From: Polynucleobacter sp. MWH-S4W17
Lineage (GTDB): Bacteria > Pseudomonadota > Gammaproteobacteria > Burkholderiales > Burkholderiaceae
DNA length: 64,000 nucleotides
NCBI RefSeq assembly: GCF_018687535.1
Contig: NZ_CP061295.1
Location: 1,674,001 to 1,738,000, forward strand
Direction of reading: 5' to 3'
Position numbers and translations under genes: made by a program. The notes beneath the pieces were generated by a model that was not told the origin of the DNA, made no database searches, and was given only the letters and a program-made list of their open reading frames with translations. This document shows positions 56,147 through 64,000 of this stretch, piece after piece. Numbering within the stretch: the stretch's first letter is position 1; the number at the start of each line of letters is the position of its first letter.

Positions 56147-57157
56147 TCAGGAGCTTAAGGCGCCTGATAGTAATTTTGAGGTGATATCCACAATCGGAAT
56201 CACTCGGTCATATGCCATCCGTGTTGGTCCAATCACCCCCAGCGTTCCCACTATTTGACCGTCTACGCTATATGGGGCACTGATCACAGCGAGGTCCTCA
56301 TAAGGCAATAGATCACTTTCACCGCCAATAAATATTTGAATACCGTCCGCATGACTTGATACGTCGAGCAATTGCATGAGTACCGATTTTTGCTCCAACA
56401 TGTCAAACATCTTGCGTAATTTATCGAGGTTGGAACTTAAATCCCCAACATTCAGTAAGCGACGCTCACCAGACAAAACCATGTCGCCTCGCCCCATGTC
56501 GTAATCAGCAACACCGGTTTGCAAGGCCAAAGCCATTAACCCAGCAATATCTGTACGTAAATTATCTAAGTCGGATTTCAGATGCATCCGCACCTGATCA
56601 AAACTTTTGCCGGCAAACTGGGCGTTAATAAAGTTACCCGCTTCAATAAGTTGGCTCGGCGTGTAATCCTGAGTAGTTGGCAATATGCGATTTTGCACAT
56701 CTCCCTCTGGCGTAACCATGATAAGTAATATCTTGCCTTCACCCAAGCGCAAGAACTCAATATGTTTAAAAACCTGGGCTCGCTTGGGCGTCATGACCAC
56801 CCCAGCAAAATGAGTCAAATTCGACAAAATCTGCGCTGCTGAGTTCAGGATCCTTTGTGGAGAATCCGGTAGAAGGCCTTTTTCAACCTCTCTAGCAGCC
56901 ATCGCCTCCAAAGGGCGCACCGTCACCATGGTGTCTACAAACAGGCGATAACCCCGGGGGGTTGGAATGCGGCCAGCTGAAGTATGGGGGCTGGTAACAA
57001 GCCCCATTTCCTCTAAATCCGCCATCACGTTACGAATAGTGGCAGCAGAGAGGTCCAAACCCGAAAATCTAGACAGTGTGCGCGAGCCAATAGGCTGTCC
57101 CTCCTCGATATAGCGCTCGATGAGAGTTTTTAGTAAGGCGCGGGAACGTTCATCCAT
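56147..57157 (-). CDS. hrcA: Heat-inducible transcription repressor HrcA
   Basis: Repressor that binds the CIRCE operator of chaperone genes and is folded by GroEL. The 336-residue protein has an N-terminal winged helix ([35 protein letters not shown]; residues 10-60), then the typical HrcA central and dimerisation domains, ending in [20 protein letters not shown]. Length is normal. It is next to hemH and the grpE-dnaK cluster. No CIRCE element is visible in front of hrcA, grpE or dnaK, so the likely target is a groESL operon elsewhere. Confidence 0.94.
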   Translation of the reverse strand: MDERSRALLKTLIERYIEEGQPIGSRTLSRFSGLDLSAATIRNVMADLEEMGLVTSPHTSAGRIPTPRGYRLFVDTMVTVRPLEAMAAREVEKGLLPDSPQRILNSAAQILSNLTHFAGVVMTPKRAQVFKHIEFLRLGEGKILLIMVTPEGDVQNRILPTTQDYTPSQLIEAGNFINAQFAGKSFDQVRMHLKSDLDNLRTDIAGLMALALQTGVADYDMGRGDMVLSGERRLLNVGDLSSNLDKLRKMFDMLEQKSVLMQLLDVSSHADGIQIFIGGESDLLPYEDLAVISAPYSVDGQIVGTLGVIGPTRMAYDRVIPIVDITSKLLSGALSS

Positions 57158-57167
57158 GGTGGAAGGG

Positions 57168-57173
57168 ATTTTA
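57168..57173 (-). promoter_or_regulatory. Putative hrcA -10 hexamer
   Basis: TAAAAT on the minus strand, 10 bases before the hrcA ATG, giving a leader of only a few bases. Confidence 0.35.
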
Positions 57174-57182
57174 TGCCTATGG

Positions 57183-57188
57183 TTTAAT
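57183..57188 (+). promoter_or_regulatory. Putative nadK -10 hexamer
   Basis: TTTAAT with 6 bases to the nadK ATG and no Shine-Dalgarno; predicted leaderless start. With the hrcA hexamer it makes a very tight divergent pair. Confidence 0.4.
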
Positions 57189-57194
57189 CGTTAT

Positions 57195-58100
57195 ATGTTA
57201 AGCCCATCCCCAAATTCCAGCAAAAAGGCATTTAGCCGGGTTGCGCTTGTCGGCAAATTTCATGCTGATGGCATTGAAGAGCACCTAAAAGACCTAGCCA
57301 AAGTGGTCTCAGGATTGGGTTGTGAGGTCTTTATTGAGTCTGAGACAGCCAATCACCTTGGCTTGAAAAGCTACCCCACAAAAACTGCGCAAGCCTTTGC
57401 AGGAGCAATTGACCTTGTTGTCGTTTTGGGAGGCGATGGCACCATGCTGGGCATTGCACGTCAATTAGCGGGCAGCAATGTTCCGCTCGTTGGAATCAAT
57501 ATGGGTCGTCTTGGTTATATGACTGATATTCCAATTCAGTCGGTTCAGACAACGCTACCCAAAATTATTTCCGGGGAATACGAAGCCGATACGCGCACAT
57601 TGCTCGATGCCGTAGTTCTTCGTAATGGCAAAGAAATTAATCGCGCATTAGCGCTCAATGATGTTGTCGTGAATCGCTCTGGCATTTCAGGAATGGTCGA
57701 ATTGGCAGTTCACGTCAATGGCTCATTTATGTATAACCAACGATCTGATGGCTTGATCGTATCGACCCCTACCGGCTCAACTGCATATGCGCTCTCAGCC
57801 GGCGGACCTATTTTGCATCCACATGTGGCGGGTATATTGCTTGTCCCGATTGCGCCACACTCACTTTCTAATAGGCCAATTGTTTTGCCACAAGATAGTG
57901 TCACGGTGATTGAGGTGGTCAATGGACTTGAAGTCATTGTCAATTTCGACATGCAATCACAAACCAATCTACAAAGCGGCGACAAGATTGAAGTGCGTCA
58001 GTCTGATAAAACTATTGATCTATTACACCCCAGCAATCACAGCGACTACAAGACTTTGCGTGAGAAATTGCACTGGAATGAATACCCATCGACTTTCTGA
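57195..58100 (+). CDS. nadK: NAD kinase
   Basis: Phosphorylates NAD to NADP. The 301-residue protein has the catalytic GGDGTMLGIAR near residue 80, MGRLGYMTDI, LNDVVVNRSG and the second glycine-rich segment STPTGSTAYALSAGGPI near 195. Length is typical. The longer frame from 57120 would run into hrcA on the other strand and is rejected in favour of the ATG at 57195. It precedes recN by 26 bases, a frequent pairing. Confidence 0.95.
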   Translation: MLSPSPNSSKKAFSRVALVGKFHADGIEEHLKDLAKVVSGLGCEVFIESETANHLGLKSYPTKTAQAFAGAIDLVVVLGGDGTMLGIARQLAGSNVPLVGINMGRLGYMTDIPIQSVQTTLPKIISGEYEADTRTLLDAVVLRNGKEINRALALNDVVVNRSGISGMVELAVHVNGSFMYNQRSDGLIVSTPTGSTAYALSAGGPILHPHVAGILLVPIAPHSLSNRPIVLPQDSVTVIEVVNGLEVIVNFDMQSQTNLQSGDKIEVRQSDKTIDLLHPSNHSDYKTLREKLHWNEYPSTF

Positions 58101-58115
58101 TGTCGAGTTTTTTGC

Positions 58116-58121
58116 TACGCT
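58116..58121 (+). promoter_or_regulatory. Putative recN -10 hexamer
   Basis: TACGCT, 5 bases before the recN ATG. A weak match; recN may instead be read from nadK, 26 bases upstream. Confidence 0.25.
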
Positions 58122-58126
58122 AATAC

Positions 58127-59797
58127 ATGCTTCAAACCATCTCACTCCGTGACTTTGTCATCGTTGATCAGCTAGAGCTAGATTTCTCAAGCGGGTTTAC
58201 TGTGCTCACCGGCGAGACCGGTGCAGGCAAATCAATACTGCTAGACGCCCTTGGCTTAGTGCTGGGTGAGCGTGCTGATAGCAGCCAAATACGTGAAGGC
58301 AGTAACCGCGCAGAAATCTCATCCCTCTTTCGGATTGAGCCAGAGTTAGTGCAATCGTTTAGTCAGTGGCTTGATGAGCAAGGATTCCCCATTGAGGATG
58401 AGGGCCAAAGCTTATTACTCAAAAGAACCGTAGAAAGTAATGGCCGCAGTCGTGCCTTTATTAATGGCAGCGTTGCGACGCTAGCGCAATTGCGTGAAGC
58501 CGGTGATCAGCTAGTGGACATTCACGGGCAACATGCCCACCAACTCTTATTAAAGGGTGGCGCTCAACGCGAACTTCTCGATCGCCACGCTGGCTTGCTG
58601 CCACTCTCTGCAGAGGTAGCCCAAAGCTTCAAAACACTGGCTAATTCTCGTCGCCGTCTTGAGCAAGCAGAAAATGCAGGTCAAGACGTTGAACGCGAGC
58701 GTGAGCGTCTTGAGTGGCAACTGGAAGAACTCACCGAACTCTCCCCGCACGAAGGTGAATGGGTCAATATTCAAAGTGAGCACGCCCGCTTAGCAAATGG
58801 TGCAAAGTTAATTTGTGGTTGCCAAGAAGCAATTGAAGTATTGAGTGATGCCGATAATTCTCTGGAATCCACCTTGTCGAAGGTATGCGCCAATGTAGGC
58901 GCCCTCGCGGAGCATGACCCAGCCTTAGGCGAGATCAATCAAGCACTAGAGTCAGCCAGCATTCAGCTAGATGAAGCCATTCATGGTCTCAATCGTTACC
59001 TGCAAAAGATTGATTTAGATCCCGCTCGACTTTCCGAAGTTGAGGAACGCATGCAGGCATTGCATAGTACGGCTCGCAAATACCGCGCAGAGGTTGACGA
59101 ACTACCAAAACTTCTTTTGGAGACATCAGAGCGACTTGATGCCTTAACCGCATCCCAAAATATTGAAGCACTCCGAGAGCAAGTTCAACAAGAAGAAGTT
59201 GTTTACTTAAAGCTCGCAAAACAGCTTTCACAAAAACGCAGCAAGGCCGCCAAAGAGCTAGGCGATTTAGTGACTAATGCCATGCAAGATTTATCAATGG
59301 CAGGAGGGCGCCTAGAGATCGCCTTGGCACCCCTTAGCGAAGGCGGATCCCATGGTCTTGAGCAAATTGAATTTTTAGTAGCCGGTCATGCTGGTAGCAC
59401 TCCCCGCTCACTTGCTAAGGTAGCCTCAGGTGGAGAGCTGGCCCGAATTAGCCTAGCAATTAGCGTTATTACAAGTAAAGCTTCATTCACCCCCACACTC
59501 ATCTTTGATGAGGTAGATGCAGGTATTGGTGGCGCAGTTGCTGAAACAGTAGGCAAACTATTGCACCAATTGGGTCAATCTCACCAGATCTTATGTGTAA
59601 CCCATTTGCCACAGGTAGCAGCTCAAGGCAATCATCACCTCAAAGTCAGCAAATCTCAAAACAGCGAGAAGACGGTATCGCAAGTACAGATTTTGGGTAG
59701 GGCTGAACGGGTTGAAGAAGTGGCCCGCATGCTTGGTGGCGCTACTATTACCGATACCACTCGCCGTCATGCCCGTGAGTTGCTAGAGCTAAACTAA
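58127..59797 (+). CDS. recN: DNA repair protein RecN
   Basis: SMC-like ATPase in double-strand break repair. The 556-residue protein has Walker A GETGAGKSILLDALG near residue 30, two coiled-coil arms between about 150 and 390 (ERERERLEWQLEEL), then the ABC signature ASGGELARISLAI near 440 and Walker B LIFDEVDAGIGG near 460. Length is close to the E. coli form. It converges on glnE with 13 bases between stops and no visible terminator. Confidence 0.95.
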   Translation: MLQTISLRDFVIVDQLELDFSSGFTVLTGETGAGKSILLDALGLVLGERADSSQIREGSNRAEISSLFRIEPELVQSFSQWLDEQGFPIEDEGQSLLLKRTVESNGRSRAFINGSVATLAQLREAGDQLVDIHGQHAHQLLLKGGAQRELLDRHAGLLPLSAEVAQSFKTLANSRRRLEQAENAGQDVERERERLEWQLEELTELSPHEGEWVNIQSEHARLANGAKLICGCQEAIEVLSDADNSLESTLSKVCANVGALAEHDPALGEINQALESASIQLDEAIHGLNRYLQKIDLDPARLSEVEERMQALHSTARKYRAEVDELPKLLLETSERLDALTASQNIEALREQVQQEEVVYLKLAKQLSQKRSKAAKELGDLVTNAMQDLSMAGGRLEIALAPLSEGGSHGLEQIEFLVAGHAGSTPRSLAKVASGGELARISLAISVITSKASFTPTLIFDEVDAGIGGAVAETVGKLLHQLGQSHQILCVTHLPQVAAQGNHHLKVSKSQNSEKTVSQVQILGRAERVEEVARMLGGATITDTTRRHARELLELN

Positions 59798-59810
59798 AGC
59801 TGTATTGCCT

Positions 59811-62624
59811 CTAGCCAATACTTGAAGGTGCTTTGAATATCTCCAGCCAAAGTGCTTGAACTGCATCTCTTGCCGCAATGAGCTCAAGCTCATTTTCTAA
59901 ATTAATGCGGATTTTCTCAACACCATCCAAACGCAAGCGATGTTGACGGGCTCGCAACAATCGATACGCATCGCCCACAGTGAGTGCAGCCTCTTGGGTA
60001 ATTAAGCCCACATCACCAACAATGCGCAACAAAGCAATGTTACCTAGATTACCAATGAGTTGAGCATGCTGATGGGCATAAGCCAAGACCAAGAACTGCA
60101 CAATAAATTCAATATCCACCATACCGCCAGAATCATGCTTTAAGTCAAAATCGGCCTTGGTATTGGGATGACCTGCGTGAACCTTGCGGCGCATTTCTAA
60201 AATTTCTGTCCTGAGCTGCTCAATATTTCGTTTCTGACTTAACACCTCGGAACGAACTGAGTCAAAAAATTTGCCCACGCCCGGATTACCAGCCGAACAA
60301 CGAGCTCGCGTAAGGGCCTGATGCTCCCACACCCAAGCCGCATTATCACCTTCTCGAAGTTGGTATTTTTTAAAGGCATCCACGTTCGTTACTAAGAATC
60401 CAGCAGAGCCATTAGGACGAAGACGCGTATCGATTTCAAATAAGCTACCAGTAGAAGTAAATGCAGTTAACCAATTAATCATGCGCTTTGCTAGCAAGGC
60501 ATAAATTTCTTGAGCCGCATAGTCTGAGTCTTCAGCTTGATACAAAAAAATAATGTCTAAATCAGAGGCATAGCCTAATTCTTTGCCACCCAATTTGCCA
60601 TAAGAAATAATTGCAAATGGAGGGCTAGCCTCAAGAGGTAAATCAAACTTTTGAGCCACACTAGGCCAAACCCGCTCAAATGTCGTCTGCAAAATTAAAT
60701 CCGCTAAAGCAGATAGGTGGTCACTAACCCGCTCCACCGGCAGCGCTTGTTGCACGCCAATACCTAGATCAGTCAATAGCGTGATGAAGGTTTCGTTGTG
60801 ATGGGTGACTCGCAGGATATCCATCGCCTGCTCAGAGCCATCACCATCGACCATAACATCATCGAGCCGCATATTGAGATTGGCTCGCACCTCGCTCCAA
60901 TATCTTTCTGGATCCTCGATTAAAGCCCTCTCGGTTTGTGAGTTCAATAAGTGATCCAGCAAATGTGGGTGACGCGTTAGATATTGCGCACCCCATTGCG
61001 ACGCCTTGAGCAAGTCAAGCACATTAGATAATGCCCTAGGATACTCAGCCAAAATAGAAAGATAGGCACTACGCCTTGCAATTGCCTCAAGCAAATCGAA
61101 CAAACGCAACAGTGTTTGGTCGGCATGTGCCGAGGTGGCAGCTTCAATCTGCAAACTCTCGGCCGCCTTGCACATCAAGTTATCGAAAATTAAACGACTT
61201 TTTTTCGGTAATAATTTTTGTTTTGGGCTATCAATCCACGACTGCCAACGAATATAGGAATCAGGGAAAAATATTGGGTCAGGCGCCCAGTCCTGGGCTA
61301 AGGGCGCAATCTCAAGACGCGAGCCATCATCCAGTAAAAATGCTTTTTCAAAAAGCTGGGCAACCTTATTTTGATGCCGCTCCAGTTCAGCCATAAAAGC
61401 GCTTACTTCTGCTTCTTGACCTTGCATTGAAATCGCCAAACGTGACCGTACTTCAGCATCATCAGGCAGATAGTGGGTTTGCTGGTCATCCCATACCTGA
61501 ATACGATGCTCCAAGCGTCTCAAGAAAACATAGGCCGCCTGTAACGCATCTACCTCATCGGCGGGGAGGATGCCGCATTGTTTAATGAGATCTAAGGCCT
61601 CCAAGCTTGGGCGGAGTCTAAAGCGAGGATCTGTACCGCCCCGCATGAGTTGAAACATTTGCGCTAAAAACTCAATCTCTCGAATACCGCCGCGCCCCAA
61701 CTTAATATCGCGTGAACGCCCTTGATGACCCGAAGAGCGCTTTTCTGCTTCTGCCTGAATTTGTGCATGCAAATCCCGAATGGAGGCAATCACACCGTAA
61801 TCCAAATGTCGACGATATACAAAGGGCCGAATCAGCTGGTCAAGCTCTCTTTGGCAGCGAGAGAAATCAGGGGTTCCTGGTAGAGGCGCAATTAACCTAC
61901 CTTTAATCCAGGCGTAGCGCTCCCACTCTCGCCCCTGAACCAATAGATATTCTTCTAACATATCCAAACTACACACCAGAGGTCCTGAGTCTCCATTGGG
62001 ACGAAGACGCATGTCTACCCTAAAAACAAACCCATTGGCGTCGTGCTCAGCAAGCAGCTTAATTAAGCGTTTGCCCAATCTCGTGAACCATTCCTGGTTG
62101 GATAAATTCTTAGGCCCACCAGTAGTTTCACCCTCATGCTCATAGAGAAAAATCAAATCGATATCTGATGACAGATTGAGTTCAAGGCCGCCCAATTTAC
62201 CCATGCCGACAACCATGAGCGGCATCTCTGATTGCGTTGCATTACTCCAAGGCAAGCCGAAACGGGCTTTGAGGTCCTCCCTAATAAAGGCAATCGATGC
62301 GGAAACTGCTAATTCAGCAAAATGGCTCAGCGCCTGAGTCACTTCTTGCAAGGCGGCCATGCCATTTAAATCTCGAAATGCAACCCAGAGCATCAAACGC
62401 TGCCTGGCCAAGCGCAAATTGGTCATCCATAGGGCCTCGTCTTGCGCATCAGCCCGCTCATCGACACCACAGTCTTTTAGCAAGGCCTTGATGCTCTGTA
62501 TATCGACTTTTTTCTGCCCTTGAATACGGAGCCACTCAAGCCATTCAGGGTGAGCACTTAGCCAACGTCGCGCATAAGTCGAGTGTTGCTCTAAAAAATC
62601 GATTTGCCGGGAAAAATCATCCAT
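59811..62624 (-). CDS. glnE: Bifunctional glutamine synthetase adenylyltransferase/deadenylylase
   Basis: Adds AMP to or removes it from glutamine synthetase in answer to PII, setting nitrogen assimilation. The 937-residue protein has two nucleotidyltransferase domains. The N-terminal one carries GMGKLGGLELNLSSDIDLIFLY near residue 155 and the C-terminal one YGKLGGKELGYASDLDIIFLY near 675 (both listed as landmarks), each with the GG and DxD pattern, and each followed by a helical domain with GRGGIREIEF or GGMVDIEF. The ATG has no Shine-Dalgarno; TAAGAT ends 6 bases upstream. Confidence 0.95.
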   Translation of the reverse strand: MDDFSRQIDFLEQHSTYARRWLSAHPEWLEWLRIQGQKKVDIQSIKALLKDCGVDERADAQDEALWMTNLRLARQRLMLWVAFRDLNGMAALQEVTQALSHFAELAVSASIAFIREDLKARFGLPWSNATQSEMPLMVVGMGKLGGLELNLSSDIDLIFLYEHEGETTGGPKNLSNQEWFTRLGKRLIKLLAEHDANGFVFRVDMRLRPNGDSGPLVCSLDMLEEYLLVQGREWERYAWIKGRLIAPLPGTPDFSRCQRELDQLIRPFVYRRHLDYGVIASIRDLHAQIQAEAEKRSSGHQGRSRDIKLGRGGIREIEFLAQMFQLMRGGTDPRFRLRPSLEALDLIKQCGILPADEVDALQAAYVFLRRLEHRIQVWDDQQTHYLPDDAEVRSRLAISMQGQEAEVSAFMAELERHQNKVAQLFEKAFLLDDGSRLEIAPLAQDWAPDPIFFPDSYIRWQSWIDSPKQKLLPKKSRLIFDNLMCKAAESLQIEAATSAHADQTLLRLFDLLEAIARRSAYLSILAEYPRALSNVLDLLKASQWGAQYLTRHPHLLDHLLNSQTERALIEDPERYWSEVRANLNMRLDDVMVDGDGSEQAMDILRVTHHNETFITLLTDLGIGVQQALPVERVSDHLSALADLILQTTFERVWPSVAQKFDLPLEASPPFAIISYGKLGGKELGYASDLDIIFLYQAEDSDYAAQEIYALLAKRMINWLTAFTSTGSLFEIDTRLRPNGSAGFLVTNVDAFKKYQLREGDNAAWVWEHQALTRARCSAGNPGVGKFFDSVRSEVLSQKRNIEQLRTEILEMRRKVHAGHPNTKADFDLKHDSGGMVDIEFIVQFLVLAYAHQHAQLIGNLGNIALLRIVGDVGLITQEAALTVGDAYRLLRARQHRLRLDGVEKIRINLENELELIAARDAVQALWLEIFKAPSSIG

Positions 62625-62630
62625 TCCCCC

Positions 62631-62636
62631 ATCTTA
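62631..62636 (-). promoter_or_regulatory. Putative glnE -10 hexamer
   Basis: TAAGAT on the minus strand with a 6-base gap (GGGGGA) to the ATG. The G-run is not a proper Shine-Dalgarno position, so a leaderless start is the simpler reading. Confidence 0.4.
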
Positions 62637-62664
62637 ATCCGACCCCAAGGCCCAAGCCAGAAGC

Positions 62665-62694
62665 TTGTCGATCAGGCTGGGGCTGAAGGATAAT
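62665..62694 (+). promoter_or_regulatory. Putative yhdP promoter
   Basis: TTGTCG (62665-62670), 18-base spacer, GATAAT (62689-62694), then 7 bases to the ATG. GGAG lies only 3 bases before the ATG, which is close for a ribosome site, so initiation mode is unclear. Confidence 0.45.
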
Positions 62695-62701
62695 GGAGCT
62701 C

Positions 62702-64000
62702 ATGCTGCAAAACATCATCCCGCCTCGCCTCAAGAGCGTGCTTGCTAAACGTCCTCAAGGTTCGAACGGGGCTTGGCGTAAGCGTGCCCTCATCTTAACG
62801 GGCGTTGTTTTAGCTCTTTGTGTACTGGTGCATGTGGGCGTGCGGTTTGTTCTGTGGCCGCAAATTGAGAAATCTAAAGCCTCGGTTGAGAGGCTCATTA
62901 GCGCTCGCATTGGTGCAGATGTATCTATGGACTCTCTACAAGTTTCATGGACGGGCATGAGACCTAATTTTGAAATTGAAGGTTTGCGCTTCAACGCGCC
63001 CGATAAAGCGAAACCGCTCTTATTCATTCAGAAAATTGATGGGCAACTCAGTTGGGCAACTTTTTATCACCTAGCCCCATTCTTTCATGAGCTCAATATC
63101 GAGGGTGCTGAAATTTATGGGCAACGTAATGGCAAAGGCGTCATTACAGTTGCCGGCATCCCCATAGACGGAAAATCCAATGATTACTCCGCTGAGAATT
63201 GGCTCTTTGCTCAAAATGAGATTCGTGTCAGCGATGTCAAATTATTTTGGGATGATCAACTCAAAAAGAAAGCCATTACTTCAATAGATATTCAAAACCT
63301 TTCTCTTAGCAACGGCATTCGTAGCCATCAAGGCTCGCTGAGCGTCATTACCCCCTGGACCAAAGGACCAGTCTCGCTTGATATTGATCTTGTGCACCAT
63401 ATCGGTGGCCAAGCGGGCAATTGGCGCGATTGGATCGGGACTATCTCTTGGAATTTAAATGAACTCCAGCTCACTCAAATAGCAAATGAATTTGCCCTCC
63501 CTCTAAATACGCTTGAGGGAGTGGTGAACTCCAATGGAAAATTAAAAATTGACAACGGCAAACCTGATGGTGGAGAAATTTATCTTGCCGCCGATCGTTT
63601 AACTATTCAACTATCTAAAGGTGAAGATGCCATTGCTCTTGGAAGGCTAGAAACCAACCTGGTTCAAGAAACTGATAATGGCTTGATATCCGTTACTACC
63701 AAGACATTTTCCTGGCGAGATATTGAGAGTCCAGCATCTACCCCCCTCGAGAATTTAAGCCCAATGACTTTCCGCTGGAGACCACCAGCGGGAGACGGGG
63801 AAATTAAAGAATTTGGTTTTTCATCGCCAAAGATTTCGGTTGAGGATGTTGCCTTATTTGCCCTCAACCTGCCTTTATCTAAAAAAGTTCATCAGTGGAT
63901 TAAAGCCTCACAAGCTGATGGTGAGTTACAAGATCTCGATATCAATTGGTCTGAAAGTAAATCACCCTTATCTGCCCTCAATATTCCTGGCGGATGGTTT
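62702..64000 (+). CDS. yhdP: YhdP-family AsmA-like protein, N-terminal part (runs off the right edge)
   Basis: The frame is open from the ATG at 62702 to the last base, giving 433 residues without a stop. A basic start and one hydrophobic helix (residues about 35-60, LILTGVVLALCVLVHVGVRF) anchor it in the inner membrane with the rest periplasmic. The following beta-rich sequence (SLQVSWTGMRPNFEIEGLRF) matches the start of the YhdP/DUF3971 AsmA-like repeat family, thought to bridge the envelope and move phospholipids to the outer membrane. Full-length members exceed 1200 residues, so most of the gene lies outside. It sits opposite glnE, as in related genomes. Confidence 0.85.
   Translation, partial: MLQNIIPPRLKSVLAKRPQGSNGAWRKRALILTGVVLALCVLVHVGVRFVLWPQIEKSKASVERLISARIGADVSMDSLQVSWTGMRPNFEIEGLRFNAPDKAKPLLFIQKIDGQLSWATFYHLAPFFHELNIEGAEIYGQRNGKGVITVAGIPIDGKSNDYSAENWLFAQNEIRVSDVKLFWDDQLKKKAITSIDIQNLSLSNGIRSHQGSLSVITPWTKGPVSLDIDLVHHIGGQAGNWRDWIGTISWNLNELQLTQIANEFALPLNTLEGVVNSNGKLKIDNGKPDGGEIYLAADRLTIQLSKGEDAIALGRLETNLVQETDNGLISVTTKTFSWRDIESPASTPLENLSPMTFRWRPPAGDGEIKEFGFSSPKISVEDVALFALNLPLSKKVHQWIKASQADGELQDLDINWSESKSPLSALNIPGGWF

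Noticed and set aside
1..64000. tRNA genes, CRISPR arrays, insertion sequences or prophage
   Set aside because: Intergenic gaps are too short or lack the needed repeats and no transposase or integrase motif is seen in any frame read.

Overview
The window looks like a stretch of core chromosome from a free-living betaproteobacterium of the Burkholderiaceae, most likely Polynucleobacter or a close relative. This is inferred from gene order and protein families: thrB of the aminoglycoside-phosphotransferase type next to a BPSS1780-family membrane protein, DUF3579 between argF and rpsT, rpsT opposite murJ, ribF-ileS-lspA-coaBC-dut, purM opposite perM-hda-pcnB-folK, and hrcA-hemH-grpE-dnaK-dnaJ. 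A low G+C content for the family (by eye the mid-40s percent, not counted), short intergenic gaps and a tctBA pair also fit. I saw no rRNA, tRNA, CRISPR array, insertion sequence or prophage.

Layout. 1-2760: 5' end of polA (leftward), a small secreted protein, thrB and a BPSS1780 membrane protein. 2769-9300: uvrD facing away from valS-galU, then a TusA-like protein coupled to alaS (leftward, to 11921). 12043-19095: tctB-tctA, glnS, an SDR-family protein, a 2Fe-2S/FAD reductase and an acetylornithine-type aminotransferase. 19099-21773: ispH and an SlpA-type FKBP (leftward), radC, rpmB-rpmG. 21863-25270: acyl-lipid desaturase, an RsmB-type methyltransferase and purN (leftward). 25310-31308: ribF-ileS-lspA-coaBC-dut. 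31319-36251: an APC permease, a 77-residue basic protein, clpA-clpS (all leftward) and a cold-shock gene. 36336-40308: DUF192 protein, ppnP, argG, argF, DUF3579 protein, rpsT. 40460-51019: murJ, sirB1-like, DedA, miaA, purM, perM, hda, HAD phosphatase, pcnB, folK, panB. 51046-57157: dnaJ, dnaK, grpE, hemH, hrcA (leftward). 57195-64000: nadK, recN, glnE (leftward) and the 5' part of yhdP. No gene-free stretch exceeds 300 bases; the longest (35763-36047) holds the clpS start and the cold-shock promoter and leader.

How it works together. Nearly everything is housekeeping: four aminoacyl-tRNA synthetases (Val, Ala, Gln, Ile), ribosomal proteins L28, L33 and S20, tRNA and rRNA modification, DNA repair and replication control (PolA, UvrD, RadC, RecN, Hda), cofactor synthesis (RibF, CoaBC, PanB, FolK, NadK, HemH, IspH), envelope assembly (MurJ, LspA, YhdP, GalU) and proteostasis (DnaK/DnaJ/GrpE, ClpA/ClpS, HrcA).

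The most interesting signal is regulatory. Both dnaK and grpE have textbook heat-shock (sigma-32) promoters. Many transcription-unit first genes have a TANNNT-type -10 hexamer only 5-7 bases before the start codon and no Shine-Dalgarno sequence, which predicts leaderless mRNAs. At three divergent gene pairs the two -10 hexamers overlap on opposite strands. I found no clear new multi-gene system.
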